64,000 nucleotides of DNA from Marinobacter sp. S6332 (GCF_023016045.1 NZ_JALKAP010000006.1:34072-98071), one strand, 5' to 3'. Positions 27,974 through 40,027 are shown, counted from the first letter of the stretch. A program made the numbers and translations. The notes: generated from the sequence alone by a model not told the origin.

Positions 27974-29317
27974 ATGACAGAAAAAACCGAAAACACAGTA
28001 TCCGGTAACGGCAAAGTTGGCTTTATCAGCCTAGGTTGCCCCAAAGCTTTGGTAGATTCCGAACGCATACTCACTCAGTTGCGACTGGATGGTTACGATG
28101 TGGTGCCCACATATAACGATGCGGACATTGTTGTCGTGAACACCTGCGGATTTATCGATGCGGCAAAGCAGGAATCTCTGGATGCTATTGGTGAGGCAAT
28201 CAGCGAGAACGGCAAGGTGATTGTTACCGGTTGTATGGGTGTGGAGGCGGACAAAATCCGCGAAACCCATCCGGGTGTGTTGGCGGTTTCAGGCCCCCAT
28301 GCCTATGAAGAAGTGGTGGGTGCCGTGCATCAGTTTGTTCCGCAAACCCGCGAGCATGATCCATTCACCGATCTGGTTCCGCCTCAGGGTATCAAGCTGA
28401 CGCCAAGGCACTATGCTTACCTCAAAATTTCCGAAGGCTGCAACCATCGCTGCACCTTCTGCATCATTCCATCCATGCGCGGTGATCTGGTTAGCCGACC
28501 AATTGGCGATGTGATGGACGAGGCCCAGCGGCTGGTTGACGCAGGTGTGAAAGAGTTGCTGGTAATCTCACAAGACACCTCGGCCTACGGTGTGGACACC
28601 AAGTACCGCACCGGGTTCTGGCAGGGCCGCCCGCTGAAAACCAAAATGCAGTCGTTGTGCGAAGCCTTGGGCGAGATGGGCGTTTGGGTTCGCCTGCATT
28701 ATGTGTACCCCTATCCGCACGTAGACGACATTATTCCGCTGATGGCCGAAGGCAAAATCCTGCCGTATCTGGATATTCCATTTCAGCATGCCAGCCCGAA
28801 AGTATTGAAGGCGATGAAGCGCCCGGCCCACGACAGTAAAACTCTGGACCGCATCCGTAAATGGCGTGAAATATGCCCCGAACTGACGATTCGCTCCACT
28901 TTTATTGTGGGCTTTCCGGGCGAGACGGAAGAAGATTTCCAGTATCTGTTGGATTGGCTTGATGAAGCACAGCTGGACCGCGTGGGTGCGTTTACTTACA
29001 GCGCGGTAGAGGGTGCCAAGGCCAATGAGATTGAAGGTGCTGTGCCTGAACACGTCAAAGAAGAGCGCTTGGCGCGCTTCATGACAAAACAGGCCGAAAT
29101 CTCAGCTGCCCGTTTACAGGCGAAAATTGGCACGACCATTGACGTGTTGATTGATGAGGTAGACGAAGAAGGTGCCATCGGTCGCTCGAAAGCCGATGCA
29201 CCAGAAATTGATGGTATGGTTTACCTCAACGATGCCACAGACCTGCAGCCCGGCCAGATTGTTCGCGCGGTGGTTGAACACGCAGACGAACACGATCTTT
29301 GGGCTGTTCTGGCCTGA
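27974..29317 (+). CDS. rimO: Ribosomal protein S12 methylthiotransferase RimO
   Basis: Radical-SAM enzyme that methylthiolates the conserved aspartate of ribosomal protein S12. The N-terminal cluster cysteines are C22, C58 and C87. The radical-SAM motif [10 protein letters not shown] has C156, C160 and C163. The C-terminal TRAM domain includes [19 protein letters not shown], whose form separates RimO from MiaB. 447 residues; monocistronic with a bidirectional terminator after it. Confidence 0.96.
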   Translation: MTEKTENTVSGNGKVGFISLGCPKALVDSERILTQLRLDGYDVVPTYNDADIVVVNTCGFIDAAKQESLDAIGEAISENGKVIVTGCMGVEADKIRETHPGVLAVSGPHAYEEVVGAVHQFVPQTREHDPFTDLVPPQGIKLTPRHYAYLKISEGCNHRCTFCIIPSMRGDLVSRPIGDVMDEAQRLVDAGVKELLVISQDTSAYGVDTKYRTGFWQGRPLKTKMQSLCEALGEMGVWVRLHYVYPYPHVDDIIPLMAEGKILPYLDIPFQHASPKVLKAMKRPAHDSKTLDRIRKWREICPELTIRSTFIVGFPGETEEDFQYLLDWLDEAQLDRVGAFTYSAVEGAKANEIEGAVPEHVKEERLARFMTKQAEISAARLQAKIGTTIDVLIDEVDEEGAIGRSKADAPEIDGMVYLNDATDLQPGQIVRAVVEHADEHDLWAVLA

Positions 29318-29329
29318 TCTGTTGTTGAA

Positions 29330-29368
29330 ACTAGTAGGCCGCCCCTAAAATGGAGGCGGTCTACTAGT
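29330..29368. terminator. Bidirectional terminator between rimO and pycB
   Basis: ACTAGTAGGCCGCC pairs with GGCGGTCTACTAGT (one G-T pair) around a short loop, flanked by AAA on the left and GTTT on the right. It lies between convergent genes. Confidence 0.75.
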
Positions 29369-29389
29369 GTTTAGCGTTGCTTTAGCTGA

Positions 29390-31195
29390 TCATACAATCT
29401 CGATCAGCACTTCGGCAGGCGTTACCCGGTCACCCTTCGTTACGTATATGGCGTCTACTTTTCCGTCGATATTGGCGTGTACCTCAGTTTCCATCTTCAT
29501 GGCTTCGGTAATCAGTACGGCTTGACCAGCACTGACGGTGTCTCCCTCGTTAACCAGAACCTCAACCACGTTACCCGGCATGGCCGTGCTTACGTGGCCG
29601 GGCGTAGACGCTTTTTTGCGGCCACTACCGCCTTCAGCCACATAATCGTTAAGGGGCTCGAATACCACTTCTTCCGGCATGCCATCAAGTGAGAGATAAA
29701 GCTTTCGCCTTCCCGCACCTGAATCGCCAGAGCCGGTAACCGCCACTTCGTAACTTTCGCCGTGAACTTCAATGCGGAATTCCGTGGCTACGCCAGTGTT
29801 CAGGCGTTCCCGAGACGTGTCTTCCGGTGGCAACAGTGGCTCTGGTACAAGGGTGCCGTCTTTACGTTGCTGCAGGAATTCCCGGCCCAGATCGGGGAAC
29901 ATGGCATAGGTGAGGACATCTTCTGCGTTTAGGGCCAGCTCACCTATGTCTTCGCGCAGTTTGTTCATCTCTGGGTTGAGCTGGTCTGCGGGGCGGCCTT
30001 CATCAACCGGTTCGTTGCCAATCGCTTTGTTGCGCACATCGGAATTGACCGGAGCAGGTGGCTGACCATAACCCCCTTGTAGATAGCGTTTCACTTCGTT
30101 AGTGATGGTTTTGTAGCGTTGGCCAGCCAGCACGTTGTATACCGCTTGAGTGCCAACAATCTGTGAGGTTGGTGTAACCAGTGGTGGGAAGCCCAAATCT
30201 TCCCGCACCCGAGGAATTTCTTCAAAAACTTCGCGGATTCGGTCCAATGCATTCTGCTCTTTTAGCTGGTTCGCCAGATTGGACATCATGCCGCCAGGCA
30301 CCTGATTGATCTGTACCGACACGTCCTCGCGGGTGAACTCGCTTTCGAACTGGCGGTACTTCTTGCGCACTTCGCGGAAGTAATCGGCAATTTCGCTCAA
30401 CAGCGTCAAGTCTAGCCCTGTGTCGTATTCGGTGCCCTTGAGTGCGGCCACCTGAGATTCTGTTGCGGGGTGGCTGGTTCCGGAAGAGAACGAAGAAATC
30501 GCGGTGTCGATTCGGTCGACGCCTGCCTCTATGGCCTTCAGCTGGCAAAGTGGGGCCAAACCAGAGGTTGAGTGGCTGTGGATAACCAGAGGCAGATCTA
30601 CTTCCGTCTTGATGGCTTTAACCAAATCGTAAGTTGCGTAAGGCGTTAGCAGCCCTGCCATATCCTTTATGGCAATAGAATCGGCGCCCATAGCCTGCAT
30701 TTCTTTCGCTTGCTGCACGAACAATTCAGGAGTGTGCACCGGGCTGGTGGTGTAGCAAATAGTACCCTGCGCGTGCTTGCCGGCTTTCTTGACCGCTTTC
30801 ATGGCGGTTTCAATGTTGCGCAGATCGTTCAGCGCATCAAATACCCGAAAGACATCTATGCCGTTATCGGCCGCTTTTTGCACAAAGGCTTCAACAACGT
30901 CGTCAGCGTAATGGCGATAGCCCAGCAGGTTTTGGCCCCGTAGCAGCATTTGCAGGCGAGTATTAGGCAGGGCTTCGCGCAGTTTGCGCAAACGCTCCCA
31001 GGGGTCTTCCTTCAGGAAGCGTACGCAGGCATCAAAGGTGGCTCCGCCCCAAACTTCCAGCGACCAGTAACCCGCTTGGTCCAGTTTGTTGCATATAGGT
31101 AGCATATCTTCGGTGCGCATGCGGGTAGCGATAAGCGACTGGTGCGCATCGCGCAGAACAAGGTCGGTGACTTCAATTTTCTTTGCATGGGTCAT
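29390..31195 (-). CDS. pycB: Pyruvate carboxylase subunit B (carboxyltransferase + biotin carrier)
   Basis: Carries the carboxyltransferase domain (TDLVLRDAHQSLIATRMRTEDM near the N-terminus) and a C-terminal biotinyl domain with the biotinylated K567 in EAMKMETE. The 601 residues also fit the alpha subunit of oxaloacetate decarboxylase. Pairing with a biotin carboxylase gene and a divergent PycR-type regulator favours two-subunit pyruvate carboxylase, which replenishes oxaloacetate. No membrane subunits of a decarboxylase are nearby. Transcribed after pycA, 19 bases apart. Confidence 0.9.
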   Translation of the reverse strand: MTHAKKIEVTDLVLRDAHQSLIATRMRTEDMLPICNKLDQAGYWSLEVWGGATFDACVRFLKEDPWERLRKLREALPNTRLQMLLRGQNLLGYRHYADDVVEAFVQKAADNGIDVFRVFDALNDLRNIETAMKAVKKAGKHAQGTICYTTSPVHTPELFVQQAKEMQAMGADSIAIKDMAGLLTPYATYDLVKAIKTEVDLPLVIHSHSTSGLAPLCQLKAIEAGVDRIDTAISSFSSGTSHPATESQVAALKGTEYDTGLDLTLLSEIADYFREVRKKYRQFESEFTREDVSVQINQVPGGMMSNLANQLKEQNALDRIREVFEEIPRVREDLGFPPLVTPTSQIVGTQAVYNVLAGQRYKTITNEVKRYLQGGYGQPPAPVNSDVRNKAIGNEPVDEGRPADQLNPEMNKLREDIGELALNAEDVLTYAMFPDLGREFLQQRKDGTLVPEPLLPPEDTSRERLNTGVATEFRIEVHGESYEVAVTGSGDSGAGRRKLYLSLDGMPEEVVFEPLNDYVAEGGSGRKKASTPGHVSTAMPGNVVEVLVNEGDTVSAGQAVLITEAMKMETEVHANIDGKVDAIYVTKGDRVTPAEVLIEIV

Positions 31196-31214
31196 AATGT
31201 GTTACTCCTGCGGA

Positions 31215-32630
31215 TTACCAGCCTGCGTGCGCAGCAATGGTGGCGGCGAGGGCAAGCGCAATTTCACTGGGGTGGCGCTTGGTGGAATAGTTCAGCAATT
31301 CTGGGTGATCGGGCACAAAGCTGGTGTTGAAATCCCCTTTGCGGAAATCCGGGTGATCCAGAATTTGCTGGTAGTAGTTGGCGGTCGTTTTGATCCCGTG
31401 CAGTCGCATATCATCCAGCGCCCGCTTGCCTCGGGCGATCACCTCGTCCCAAGTCAGCGCCCAGACTACAAGCTTTAGGCACATGGAATCGTAATAGGGC
31501 GGGATTTCGTAACCGGTATAAATGGCCGTATCTACCCGAACGCCGGGGCCGCCGGGGGCGTAGTAATGGGTAATGCGACCAAAGCTGGGCAGGAAGTCGT
31601 TTTTTGGGTCTTCCGCATTAATGCGAAACTGCAATGCATAGCCCCGGTATTGAATGTCCTCCTGCCGATAGCTCAAACGCAGGCCAGCGGCAATGCGCAG
31701 CTGCTCGCGCACAATGTCCACGCCCGTGATGGCTTCGGTGATGGTGTGCTCCACCTGAACCCGGGTATTCATCTCCATGAAATGCACTTCATTGCCCGAT
31801 AGCAAAAATTCCACGGTACCAGCGTTCTCGTAGCCAACGGCCCTGGCTGCGCGCACCGCCAAATCGCCTATGTATTGGCGCTGTTCAGGCGTTAATTGCG
31901 GGCTGGGGGCAATCTCGATCAGCTTTTGATTGCGGCGCTGGATGGAGCAGTCGCGCTCAAACAGGTGGATAGCATTGCCCTGACTGTCTGCCAGAACCTG
32001 CACCTCAATGTGGCGCGGGTTCACAATGCACTTTTCCATAAACACTTCGGCGGAGCCAAACGCCTTGGTGGCCTCGGAAATCACTCGAGGGTACTGAACC
32101 TTTAGCTCTTGCGGCGTGTCGCAGCGGCGAATACCACGCCCGCCCCCGCCGGAAGTCGCTTTTAGCATCACCGGATAGCCGATATCGTTCGCTAGCTCCA
32201 GCGCGTCTTCAAGGCTATCTAGATTGCCTTCTGAGCCCGGAGTAATAGGAATGCCAGCCGCACGCATACTGTCTCGGGCCTGAGTTTTATCGCCCATGCC
32301 ATGAATAACACTGGATTTCGGCCCGATAAACGCCACACCCTTCTGTTCGCACAAGCGGGCAAAGTTGGCGTTCTCCGACAAAAAACCATAGCCGGGATGA
32401 ATAGCATCGCAGCCGGTTTCCACCGCCAGATTCACGATGCGGGCGGGGTCGAGATACCCCGCAAGTGGATCCTCACCCAGAGAGTAGGACTCGTCGGCCC
32501 TTTTTACATGCAAGCCATAGCGATCCGGTTCGGTGTAAATGGCCACCGAACGAATCCCCATCTCTGCACAGGCCCGCACGATGCGGACAGCAATCTCGCC
32601 GCGATTAGCGATTAACACTTTCTTCAGCAT
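31215..32630 (-). CDS. pycA: Pyruvate carboxylase subunit A (biotin carboxylase)
   Basis: ATP-grasp biotin carboxylase of 471 residues. Motifs include MLKKVLIANRGEIAVRIVRA at the N-terminus, the ATP-binding GGGGRGIR glycine loop near 163 and EMNTRVQVEHTITE near 290. It is distinguished from AccC mainly by context: it is followed by pycB and faces the LysR gene, as in Pseudomonas (PA5435-PA5437). It carboxylates the biotin on PycB. Confidence 0.9.
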   Translation of the reverse strand: MLKKVLIANRGEIAVRIVRACAEMGIRSVAIYTEPDRYGLHVKRADESYSLGEDPLAGYLDPARIVNLAVETGCDAIHPGYGFLSENANFARLCEQKGVAFIGPKSSVIHGMGDKTQARDSMRAAGIPITPGSEGNLDSLEDALELANDIGYPVMLKATSGGGGRGIRRCDTPQELKVQYPRVISEATKAFGSAEVFMEKCIVNPRHIEVQVLADSQGNAIHLFERDCSIQRRNQKLIEIAPSPQLTPEQRQYIGDLAVRAARAVGYENAGTVEFLLSGNEVHFMEMNTRVQVEHTITEAITGVDIVREQLRIAAGLRLSYRQEDIQYRGYALQFRINAEDPKNDFLPSFGRITHYYAPGGPGVRVDTAIYTGYEIPPYYDSMCLKLVVWALTWDEVIARGKRALDDMRLHGIKTTANYYQQILDHPDFRKGDFNTSFVPDHPELLNYSTKRHPSEIALALAATIAAHAGW

Positions 32631-32685
32631 GGGAAATTCCTCATTGCTTCGTCCCGAATGAAGGTGGAGAAAGAATAACGAGGAG

Positions 32686-32706
32686 TACTGATCAGTAAAA
32701 ATTGAT
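32686..32706. promoter_or_regulatory. Palindromic operator in the pycA-pycR divergent region
   Basis: TACTGATCAGTA (32686-32697) is a perfect 12 bp palindrome and overlaps a second inverted repeat, ATCA-N8-TGAT (32691-32706). It lies about 56 bases before the pycA ATG and 57 before the pycR GTG. A LysR-type regulator usually binds such sites in the shared promoter; binding by PycR is inferred. Confidence 0.5.
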
Positions 32707-32762
32707 ATTATTTCGCTTGTGTATAACTGATTGCTTATGGGTGAAATCGTGGAGGAGAGTCC

Positions 32763-33713
32763 GTGCCGCTCAGTATTCAGAAGTTGGCGAATAGACTGAC
32801 GTTTCGTCAGTTGCAGGTATTCAAGGCCGTCTATGATCTAAAAAGCTACAGCAAGGCCGGGGAATTGTTGGGCTTAACCCAACCCGCCGTCAGTAGCCAA
32901 GTACGCCATCTGGAACAGGCGCTGGACATGCCGATGTTCGAATACATAGGGCGAAAGCTCTATTGCACAGCGGCAGGAGAAGAAATGGCCGCATGTGTGC
33001 GAGCGGTGTTTGGCGAGCTTGCTAACATGCAAAACCGCTTAGCGGCGCTAGAAGGGCGAGTAGCCGGGGATTTGCGATTGGTTGCAGTGAGCACAGCGCA
33101 ATACGTAGTGCCCTATCTGCTAGGCCCGTTTCTTCAACTCAACCCACAAGTCAACATATCCGTAGCTGTTGTCAATCGAGCGACAGCGTTGGAACGGTTA
33201 AACGAAAATAACGATGACCTCGTGATCATGGGCATGGTGCCGCAGGGCCGCCCACTTACTTCTCTCCCGTTTCTGGACAACGAACTGGTACCTGTGGCTG
33301 TGGCTGGCCACCCCTTGCTTAAGCAAAACACTGTCACCGCAGAGGAATTTTTGAATAGCAAGCTCCTGACTAGAGAGCCAGGATCTGGCAGCCGGTTGGC
33401 ACTGGAAGTCTACTGCCAGCAACACCATTTGAAAATCAATCCAATTATGGAATTGGGCTCCAACGATGCGGTTAAACATGCGGTGTTAGCGAGCTTGGGT
33501 ATAGCCGTGTTGCCCAAGTTAAGCATTCTTTCTGAGCTAGCCTTGGGCTCCTTGGTTGCTCTTGATATATCAGGCTTCCCGCTGAGGCGGAGCTGGTGTG
33601 TGGTCTATCCGCAGGGGCGTTACCCAACGCCTGTGATGAAGGCTTTTGTCGACTACGTTCAGGAGAATATTGCTCAGTTTGAGCAGTTATTTCGGCGGCT
33701 GGCTGCGAATTAA
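32763..33713 (+). CDS. pycR: LysR-type regulator of pyruvate carboxylase (PycR-like)
   Basis: A 316-residue LysR-family regulator. The N-terminal winged helix includes RLTFRQLQVFKAVYDLKSYS and LLGLTQPAVSSQVRHLEQAL, followed by a periplasmic-binding-protein-like effector domain from about residue 95. The start is GTG at 32763 with a GGAGGAGAG site upstream. Divergent from pycAB, the arrangement in which PycR controls pyruvate carboxylase in Pseudomonas. The N-terminus also resembles CbbR-like regulators, but no carbon-fixation genes are present. Confidence 0.85.
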   Translation: MPLSIQKLANRLTFRQLQVFKAVYDLKSYSKAGELLGLTQPAVSSQVRHLEQALDMPMFEYIGRKLYCTAAGEEMAACVRAVFGELANMQNRLAALEGRVAGDLRLVAVSTAQYVVPYLLGPFLQLNPQVNISVAVVNRATALERLNENNDDLVIMGMVPQGRPLTSLPFLDNELVPVAVAGHPLLKQNTVTAEEFLNSKLLTREPGSGSRLALEVYCQQHHLKINPIMELGSNDAVKHAVLASLGIAVLPKLSILSELALGSLVALDISGFPLRRSWCVVYPQGRYPTPVMKAFVDYVQENIAQFEQLFRRLAAN

Positions 33714-33773
33714 GATTGGTTTAGATCAAGCAATAGATGTGGTGGTTCTTAAGAGATATCTCAGATCCAGGTC

Positions 33774-33883
33774 GGGTGGGTTTAAAACCCCTTCCCAAAA
33801 ATCTCGGAGGCCATGGATGGCCGGAGCGAAGCGCACAAGGATGTGCTCGTAGCGTTTTTTGGGAAGGGGTTTTAAACCTACCC
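33774..33883 (-). repeat. Family A hairpin element
   Basis: Arms 33779-33801 and 33856-33878 are perfect 23-base reverse complements (GGTTTAAAACCCC..., inner end CTTCCCAAAAA), and the pairing continues outward after one mismatch. The core, on the minus strand, reads GAGCACATCC, then GTGCGCTTCGCTCC and GGCCATCCATGGCC. It lies between the convergent pycR and gatB genes. Confidence 0.92.
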
Positions 33884-33934
33884 CTCCCCATATCTAAAAG
33901 GCTAGGGCCGATTCAGAGGCCCTATCCAAACCCA

Positions 33935-35386
33935 TCAACCACCAAGCTTCCGAACAAGAATCTCATTAAACAACTTGGGATTCCCTTGGCCTTTAGAAGC
34001 CTTCATTAAAGGCCCCATAAACCCACCCAACATCTTCTTCTGCTTCTTAGGGTCAGCTTCCTCCTGATACTGAGCAACCTGATCCGGCATCCCAGCCAGA
34101 ACCTCATCCACCATCTGCTCCAAAGCACCGGTATCAGAAACCTGCTTCAAGCCTTGAGCTTCAATAATGGCATCCGCATTATCCGCATCCCCATTCCAAA
34201 GCGCTTCAAATACCTTCTTGGCTCCCGAGGACGACACAGTGTTATCGGCAATACGCGCCACCAACTGGCCCAGCTGCGAGCCAGTGATAGGCGCCTGAAC
34301 CACGGTTTTGTCCTCGGCATTCAGACGTGCAGAAAACTCACCCAACACCCAGTTAGCAGCCAACTTGGCATCCTTACCCTGACTTACAGCCTCTTCAAAA
34401 AAGGCTGCAATCCGGGCGTCGTCACTGAGCAAGCGAGCATCATAATCGTTGAGGCCATACTGCTCCTTGAATCGAGCCTTACGCTCATCGGGCAGTTCCG
34501 GCAGCAAATCGCGGGCACTTTCAATAAACGCATCGTCGATCACAACAGGCAACAAGTCCGGGCAGGGGAAGTAACGGTAATCGTTGGCTTCCTCCTTGCT
34601 GCGCATGGAACGGCTTTCATCCCGCTCGCCGTTGTACAACCGGGTCTCCTGAATAATACGACCGCCGTCTTCCAGAATATCCATTTGCCGCTCTACTTCA
34701 TGGGCAATGGCCTGCTCCATAAAACGGAACGAGTTCAGGTTCTTGGTTTCTGTGCGAGTGCCCAACTCATCCGAACCTTTCGGTTTGAGAGAGATGTTTA
34801 CATCGAAACGCAAGGAGCCCTGGCTCATATCCCCGTCACAGATGCCGATTGATGACACCAAACTGTGCAGCTTTTTGGCAAAGGCAACGGCTTCTTCGGC
34901 ACTGTTCATATCCGGTTCGGTAACAATTTCAATCAACGGTGTGCCCGCGCGGTTCAGATCGATGCCTGTCATGCCATCAAAATCTTCGTGCAACGACTTG
35001 CCCGCATCTTCTTCCAAATGGGCATGGTGAATGCGCACGCGCTTGCTGCTGCCATCTTCCAGATCAATATCCACAAAGCCGGGCCCGACAATCGGGTGGT
35101 CCAATTGTGTGGTTTGATAGCCCTTGGGCAAATCCGGATAAAAGTAGTTTTTACGATCGAACACCGAGCGCCGACCGATCTCGGCGTTCACCGCCAAGCC
35201 GAACATGACTGCATAGCGGAAAGCCTGCTCATTCGGAACGGGCAGGGTGCCCGGCATCGCCAGATCAACGGCACTCGCTTGAGTGTTGGGCTCGGCACCA
35301 AAGGCGGTGCTGGAGCCGGAAAAAATTTTGGTTTTGGTGGCAAGCTGAACGTGAATTTCCAGCCCGATCACAATATCCCACTGCAT
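33935..35386 (-). CDS. gatB: Aspartyl/glutamyl-tRNA amidotransferase subunit B
   Basis: Subunit of GatCAB that phosphorylates and amidates misacylated Glu-tRNA-Gln (and Asp-tRNA-Asn where needed). Family blocks are [51 protein letters not shown], and a C-terminal YqeY-like tail ending [16 protein letters not shown]. 483 residues. Last gene of gatCAB, 21 bases after gatA. Its presence suggests that at least one amide tRNA is made indirectly in this organism. Confidence 0.97.
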   Translation of the reverse strand: MQWDIVIGLEIHVQLATKTKIFSGSSTAFGAEPNTQASAVDLAMPGTLPVPNEQAFRYAVMFGLAVNAEIGRRSVFDRKNYFYPDLPKGYQTTQLDHPIVGPGFVDIDLEDGSSKRVRIHHAHLEEDAGKSLHEDFDGMTGIDLNRAGTPLIEIVTEPDMNSAEEAVAFAKKLHSLVSSIGICDGDMSQGSLRFDVNISLKPKGSDELGTRTETKNLNSFRFMEQAIAHEVERQMDILEDGGRIIQETRLYNGERDESRSMRSKEEANDYRYFPCPDLLPVVIDDAFIESARDLLPELPDERKARFKEQYGLNDYDARLLSDDARIAAFFEEAVSQGKDAKLAANWVLGEFSARLNAEDKTVVQAPITGSQLGQLVARIADNTVSSSGAKKVFEALWNGDADNADAIIEAQGLKQVSDTGALEQMVDEVLAGMPDQVAQYQEEADPKKQKKMLGGFMGPLMKASKGQGNPKLFNEILVRKLGG

Positions 35387-35407
35387 AACTGTTCTCCTGA
35401 TTCGGGC

Positions 35408-36871
35408 TTACTGAGGAAGCTTCTGGTGCCAGTCGGTAACCTGCTGATACTGGTGCGCAGCGTTCAGAAGACGGGCTTCTTCGAAATAGTTCCCGATAAT
35501 CTGCAGCCCCACTGGTAGGCCGTCTACAAAGCCTGCTGGCACAGACATAGCAGGCACGCCCGCAAGATTCACAGCGATGGTGAAAACATCTTCCAGATAC
35601 ATGGTCACCGGGTCGCTGGTTTTCTCACCTTGCACAAATGCAGGTGAGGGCGTTACCGGGCTCATCAGCACATCCACTTCTTTAAAGGCGTTAACGAAAT
35701 CCTGCTGAATCAGGCGGCGAACCTTTTGGGCTTTGAGATAGTAGGCGTCAAAATAGCCTGCTGAAAGCGCATAGGTGCCAACCAGAATACGGCGCTTCAC
35801 CTCGCCTCCAAAGCCTTCTGCCCGAGTGCGGGTATAAAGGTCGTTGAGATCCTTTGGGTTGTCACAGCGGTAGCCATAACGCACGCCGTCAAAGCGCGAC
35901 AGGTTGGCGGAGGCTTCGGCAGGTGCAATTACGTAATAAGCGGCAATGGCCAGCTTCGCGCGGGGCAGTGATACTTCTTTTACCGTAGCGCCAAGCTTCT
36001 CGTATTCCTTCACAGCATTGCGAACCTGCTGCTCCATTGCGGGGCTGAGCTGGTCGGAGAAATACTCTTTTGGAAGACCAATGCGAAGACCTTTTAAAGG
36101 CTCATCCAGAGTGGCTGTATAGTCCGGCACCGCACGATCAACGCAGGTGCAATCCTTTGGGTCAAATCCGGCCATCACATTCAGCATTAGCGCATTGTCT
36201 TCAGCGGTGCGCGCCATAGTGCCGCCCTGATCCAGACTGGAGGCAAAGGCAATCATGCCGTAACGGGATACCCGGCCATAAGTGGGTTTAAGGCCAGTGA
36301 CTCCACACAAAGCAGCAGGCTGGCGGATGGAACCGCCGGTATCCGTAGCCGTGGCTGCAGGCACCAAACGAGCAGCTATGGCTGCCGCAGAGCCGCCGGA
36401 AGAACCGCCGGGCACGCGCTTTTCGCCATTGTTCAGGCCCCAAGGATTGGTTACTGCGCCGAAAAAGCTGGACTCGTTGGACGAGCCCATGGCGAATTCG
36501 TCCATATTGGTTTTGCCAAGACATACTGCGCCAGCAGCGCGAAAGTTGGCGGTTACGGTGGCGTCATAGGGCGGCACAAAGTTGGCCAGCATCTTGGAGC
36601 CGCAGGTAGTGGCTACACCATTGGTGCAAAAAATGTCTTTGTGGGCGAAAGGTACGCCCGTCCAAACGCTGGCTTTACCCGCAGCACGCTGCTCGTCTGC
36701 CGTTTTGGCATCTGCCAGAGCTTGATCTTCGGTAACGGTAATAAAGCTGTTGTACTGGCGGTCTTCAGCCTTAATGCGATCGAGGAACTCACGGGTCAGT
36801 TCCACGCTTGAAATCTTGCCGCTTTCCAGCTCGCGGGAAAGCTCTGCTACGGATTTGTTATGCATGTTCAA
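35408..36871 (-). CDS. gatA: Aspartyl/glutamyl-tRNA amidotransferase subunit A
   Basis: Amidase that releases ammonia from glutamine for GatB. The Ser-cisSer-Lys triad is visible: K78 in AHKDIF, S157 in [10 protein letters not shown] and S181 in [10 protein letters not shown]. 487 residues, normal for GatA. Middle gene of gatC-gatA-gatB. Confidence 0.97.
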   Translation of the reverse strand: MNMHNKSVAELSRELESGKISSVELTREFLDRIKAEDRQYNSFITVTEDQALADAKTADEQRAAGKASVWTGVPFAHKDIFCTNGVATTCGSKMLANFVPPYDATVTANFRAAGAVCLGKTNMDEFAMGSSNESSFFGAVTNPWGLNNGEKRVPGGSSGGSAAAIAARLVPAATATDTGGSIRQPAALCGVTGLKPTYGRVSRYGMIAFASSLDQGGTMARTAEDNALMLNVMAGFDPKDCTCVDRAVPDYTATLDEPLKGLRIGLPKEYFSDQLSPAMEQQVRNAVKEYEKLGATVKEVSLPRAKLAIAAYYVIAPAEASANLSRFDGVRYGYRCDNPKDLNDLYTRTRAEGFGGEVKRRILVGTYALSAGYFDAYYLKAQKVRRLIQQDFVNAFKEVDVLMSPVTPSPAFVQGEKTSDPVTMYLEDVFTIAVNLAGVPAMSVPAGFVDGLPVGLQIIGNYFEEARLLNAAHQYQQVTDWHQKLPQ

Positions 36872-36904
36872 TCCTGATAGTGGGCTGATTATGGCTACGA
36901 CAGA

Positions 36905-37192
36905 TCACTCGATAACGCGTGGCACGAGATATAGGCCGCTTTCGGTGGCCGGGGCAATAGCCTGAAAGGCTTCCCTTTGATTCGTCTCGGTCACTTCATC
37001 GGCCCGCAAGCGCTGAACAGCATCAAGCGGATGAGCAAGGGGCTCTACGTTGTCGGTGTCGGCGGCGCTGAGCTCGTCGACCAGACTGAGGATGTTGCCT
37101 AGGTCGTTCTCCAGTGCAAGTATCTGCTCTTCGTCGAGGCGAATACGGGCCAGCACGGCGACTTTTTCAATGTCTTCGCGGGAAATGGTCAC
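36905..37192 (-). CDS. gatC: Aspartyl/glutamyl-tRNA amidotransferase subunit C
   Basis: Small stabilising subunit of GatCAB, 95 residues. The start is the GTG at 37192, five bases after GGAG, giving (M)TISREDIEKVAVLARIRLDE, the standard family opening. The C-terminus (YLVPRVIE) is also typical. A longer frame reaching 37465 runs against the MscS gene and is rejected. Confidence 0.95.
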   Translation of the reverse strand: MTISREDIEKVAVLARIRLDEEQILALENDLGNILSLVDELSAADTDNVEPLAHPLDAVQRLRADEVTETNQREAFQAIAPATESGLYLVPRVIE

Positions 37193-37274
37193 GTTGACTC
37201 CAAAGTATAAAACAGCGTTTTTAAGAAGGTCGTTATGGTAACAGATTCGTGGCTGGGCGGGAGGGGCCGAAAAC

Positions 37275-38696
37275 CTACTCAATTGGCCGGGTATCATCCA
37301 GCAAATCTTCGGCTGCGGCGTCGCTCCGCTCCTCCTGCACTTGGCGGGAAATGTGAGTGTCTGGACGCACATCCAGTAACTCTTCAGCTGGCAATTCGGA
37401 AGTTGACGGGGCTTTAGTCTTTTCTTTCGCCGGCTCTTGAGTCTGTACTGGCTGTTCTGGAGCATCCAAGGGCGTCAGTGTGGCGGGCGTTTGATCAAAG
37501 CGTAGCCGGTAGATGGGCTCAGGTAAGGTAAAGCCCTGCGTTTCTAGTGCATTTTTGGCGGCACGAATCGAAAGGCTGCGAGCTTTGCCGTAATCGGATT
37601 CGCGTTGATCAATCCAGGCCATAAATTTAATCAGAATGTTCGAGTCACCCACGGACTCGATGATGCCGTTGGGCTCTGGATCATCCAGCACCCAGTCCAG
37701 TTGCTGCAGCACCGCTAAGCCTGTTTGTATTGCGAGGGCCGGGTCGTCTTCTGCGTCGACGCCTAACACGAAATCAAAGCGGCGTTGAGGGTTGCGGGAG
37801 TAATTCAGAATAACCGCTTTGAACACGGTGGCGTTGGGGATGCGCAAATGGTTGCCTTCCAGCGTCATTAAAACCGTTGAGCGGGATGTTAGCCGAACTA
37901 CAACACCTTCGTAGTCGTTAATAAGGACATGCTCTTGGGCCCTGAATGGCTGGCGGATGCTCAGCATGATGCTGGAAATATAGTTCTCCATAGAGTCTTT
38001 AACAGCAAAGCTGATAGCTAGCCCTAGTACGCCTGCACCCCCGAGCAGAGTGCCCATCAGTGCGGTGGCTCCAAGAATGTTAAGAGCAAGCAACAAGCCC
38101 AGAAGAATCGTTACCAGCCTGACTGCGTGGCCCGCGAGTTCGGCGAGAAAGGGGTTTTTGGTTATTCGCGACCAGAGCGGAGTGTGTCCAGCCAGTCGAT
38201 GCCCGGCAAAGGCTACAATAATGAAAATGGCCAGAGCCACTAGTAATAGGGGTAAGGCTCTTATCCATTCCCGCAGGGAATTTTGTAGTGAATCCCAAAG
38301 CGGGTTGAGATTGTCTTGTAAATCCAGCGTGCGAACGATTCTATCGTCAACGGCGATGGCGCCTTCAACCCGTTCAGACAGCTTTAACGCCCTTTGCGCT
38401 TGAGCTTCGTTGGCAATTTTGCCTGACAAGGCCACAACACCGCTGTTGACACCAACCTGTAAGGATTCGAACTGAGGGATCTGTTCAAAAATACTGTTAA
38501 TGCGTTGAGCAATCAGTTTGTCGCTCTCGGCGCCGGGCTCTAAGGCGATGGTGCTAGCTTGCTCAGCATCACCCTGCTGAGCCAGTGCAAATGAAGAAGC
38601 CCCTGTCGTGAGAAAAAGCGCCAACGCCAGCAATAGGTGCAATGAAATGGAAGAGGCGGAAGAGCGTACTGCCATGCTAAATTTTGGTAGTGTCAA
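37275..38696 (-). CDS. MscS-family mechanosensitive channel with BON domain
   Basis: A 473-residue inner-membrane protein. It has a signal or first membrane segment (about residues 18-40), then a BON-like domain (about 60-125: INSIFEQIPQFESLQVGVNSG). Membrane helices follow, with the MscS pore segment GGAGVLGLAISFAVKDSMENYISS near residue 225, then the beta domain (HVLINDYEGVVVRLTSRSTVL). A low-complexity tail rich in Pro/Glu/Asp closes it. Probably an osmotic safety valve. TTG at 38696 has GAGG six bases upstream; ATG at 38675 (MAVRSSASS) lacks one, so the start is unsettled. Confidence 0.88.
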   Translation of the reverse strand: MTLPKFSMAVRSSASSISLHLLLALALFLTTGASSFALAQQGDAEQASTIALEPGAESDKLIAQRINSIFEQIPQFESLQVGVNSGVVALSGKIANEAQAQRALKLSERVEGAIAVDDRIVRTLDLQDNLNPLWDSLQNSLREWIRALPLLLVALAIFIIVAFAGHRLAGHTPLWSRITKNPFLAELAGHAVRLVTILLGLLLALNILGATALMGTLLGGAGVLGLAISFAVKDSMENYISSIMLSIRQPFRAQEHVLINDYEGVVVRLTSRSTVLMTLEGNHLRIPNATVFKAVILNYSRNPQRRFDFVLGVDAEDDPALAIQTGLAVLQQLDWVLDDPEPNGIIESVGDSNILIKFMAWIDQRESDYGKARSLSIRAAKNALETQGFTLPEPIYRLRFDQTPATLTPLDAPEQPVQTQEPAKEKTKAPSTSELPAEELLDVRPDTHISRQVQEERSDAAAEDLLDDTRPIE

Positions 38697-40007
<1,311 letters not shown>

Positions 40008-40027
40008 TCCTTTGGGGAGGGATCGCC

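Noticed and set aside
29390..31195. Oxaloacetate decarboxylase sodium pump alpha subunit
   Set aside because: The domain layout is the same, but the pump's membrane subunits are absent. The adjacent biotin carboxylase and divergent LysR gene fit pyruvate carboxylase.
15364..33883. All hairpin elements as simple transcription terminators
   Set aside because: The copies at 15364 and 33774 lie between convergent genes and could terminate, but those at 14554 and 21327 lie between divergent genes, so termination cannot be the general explanation.
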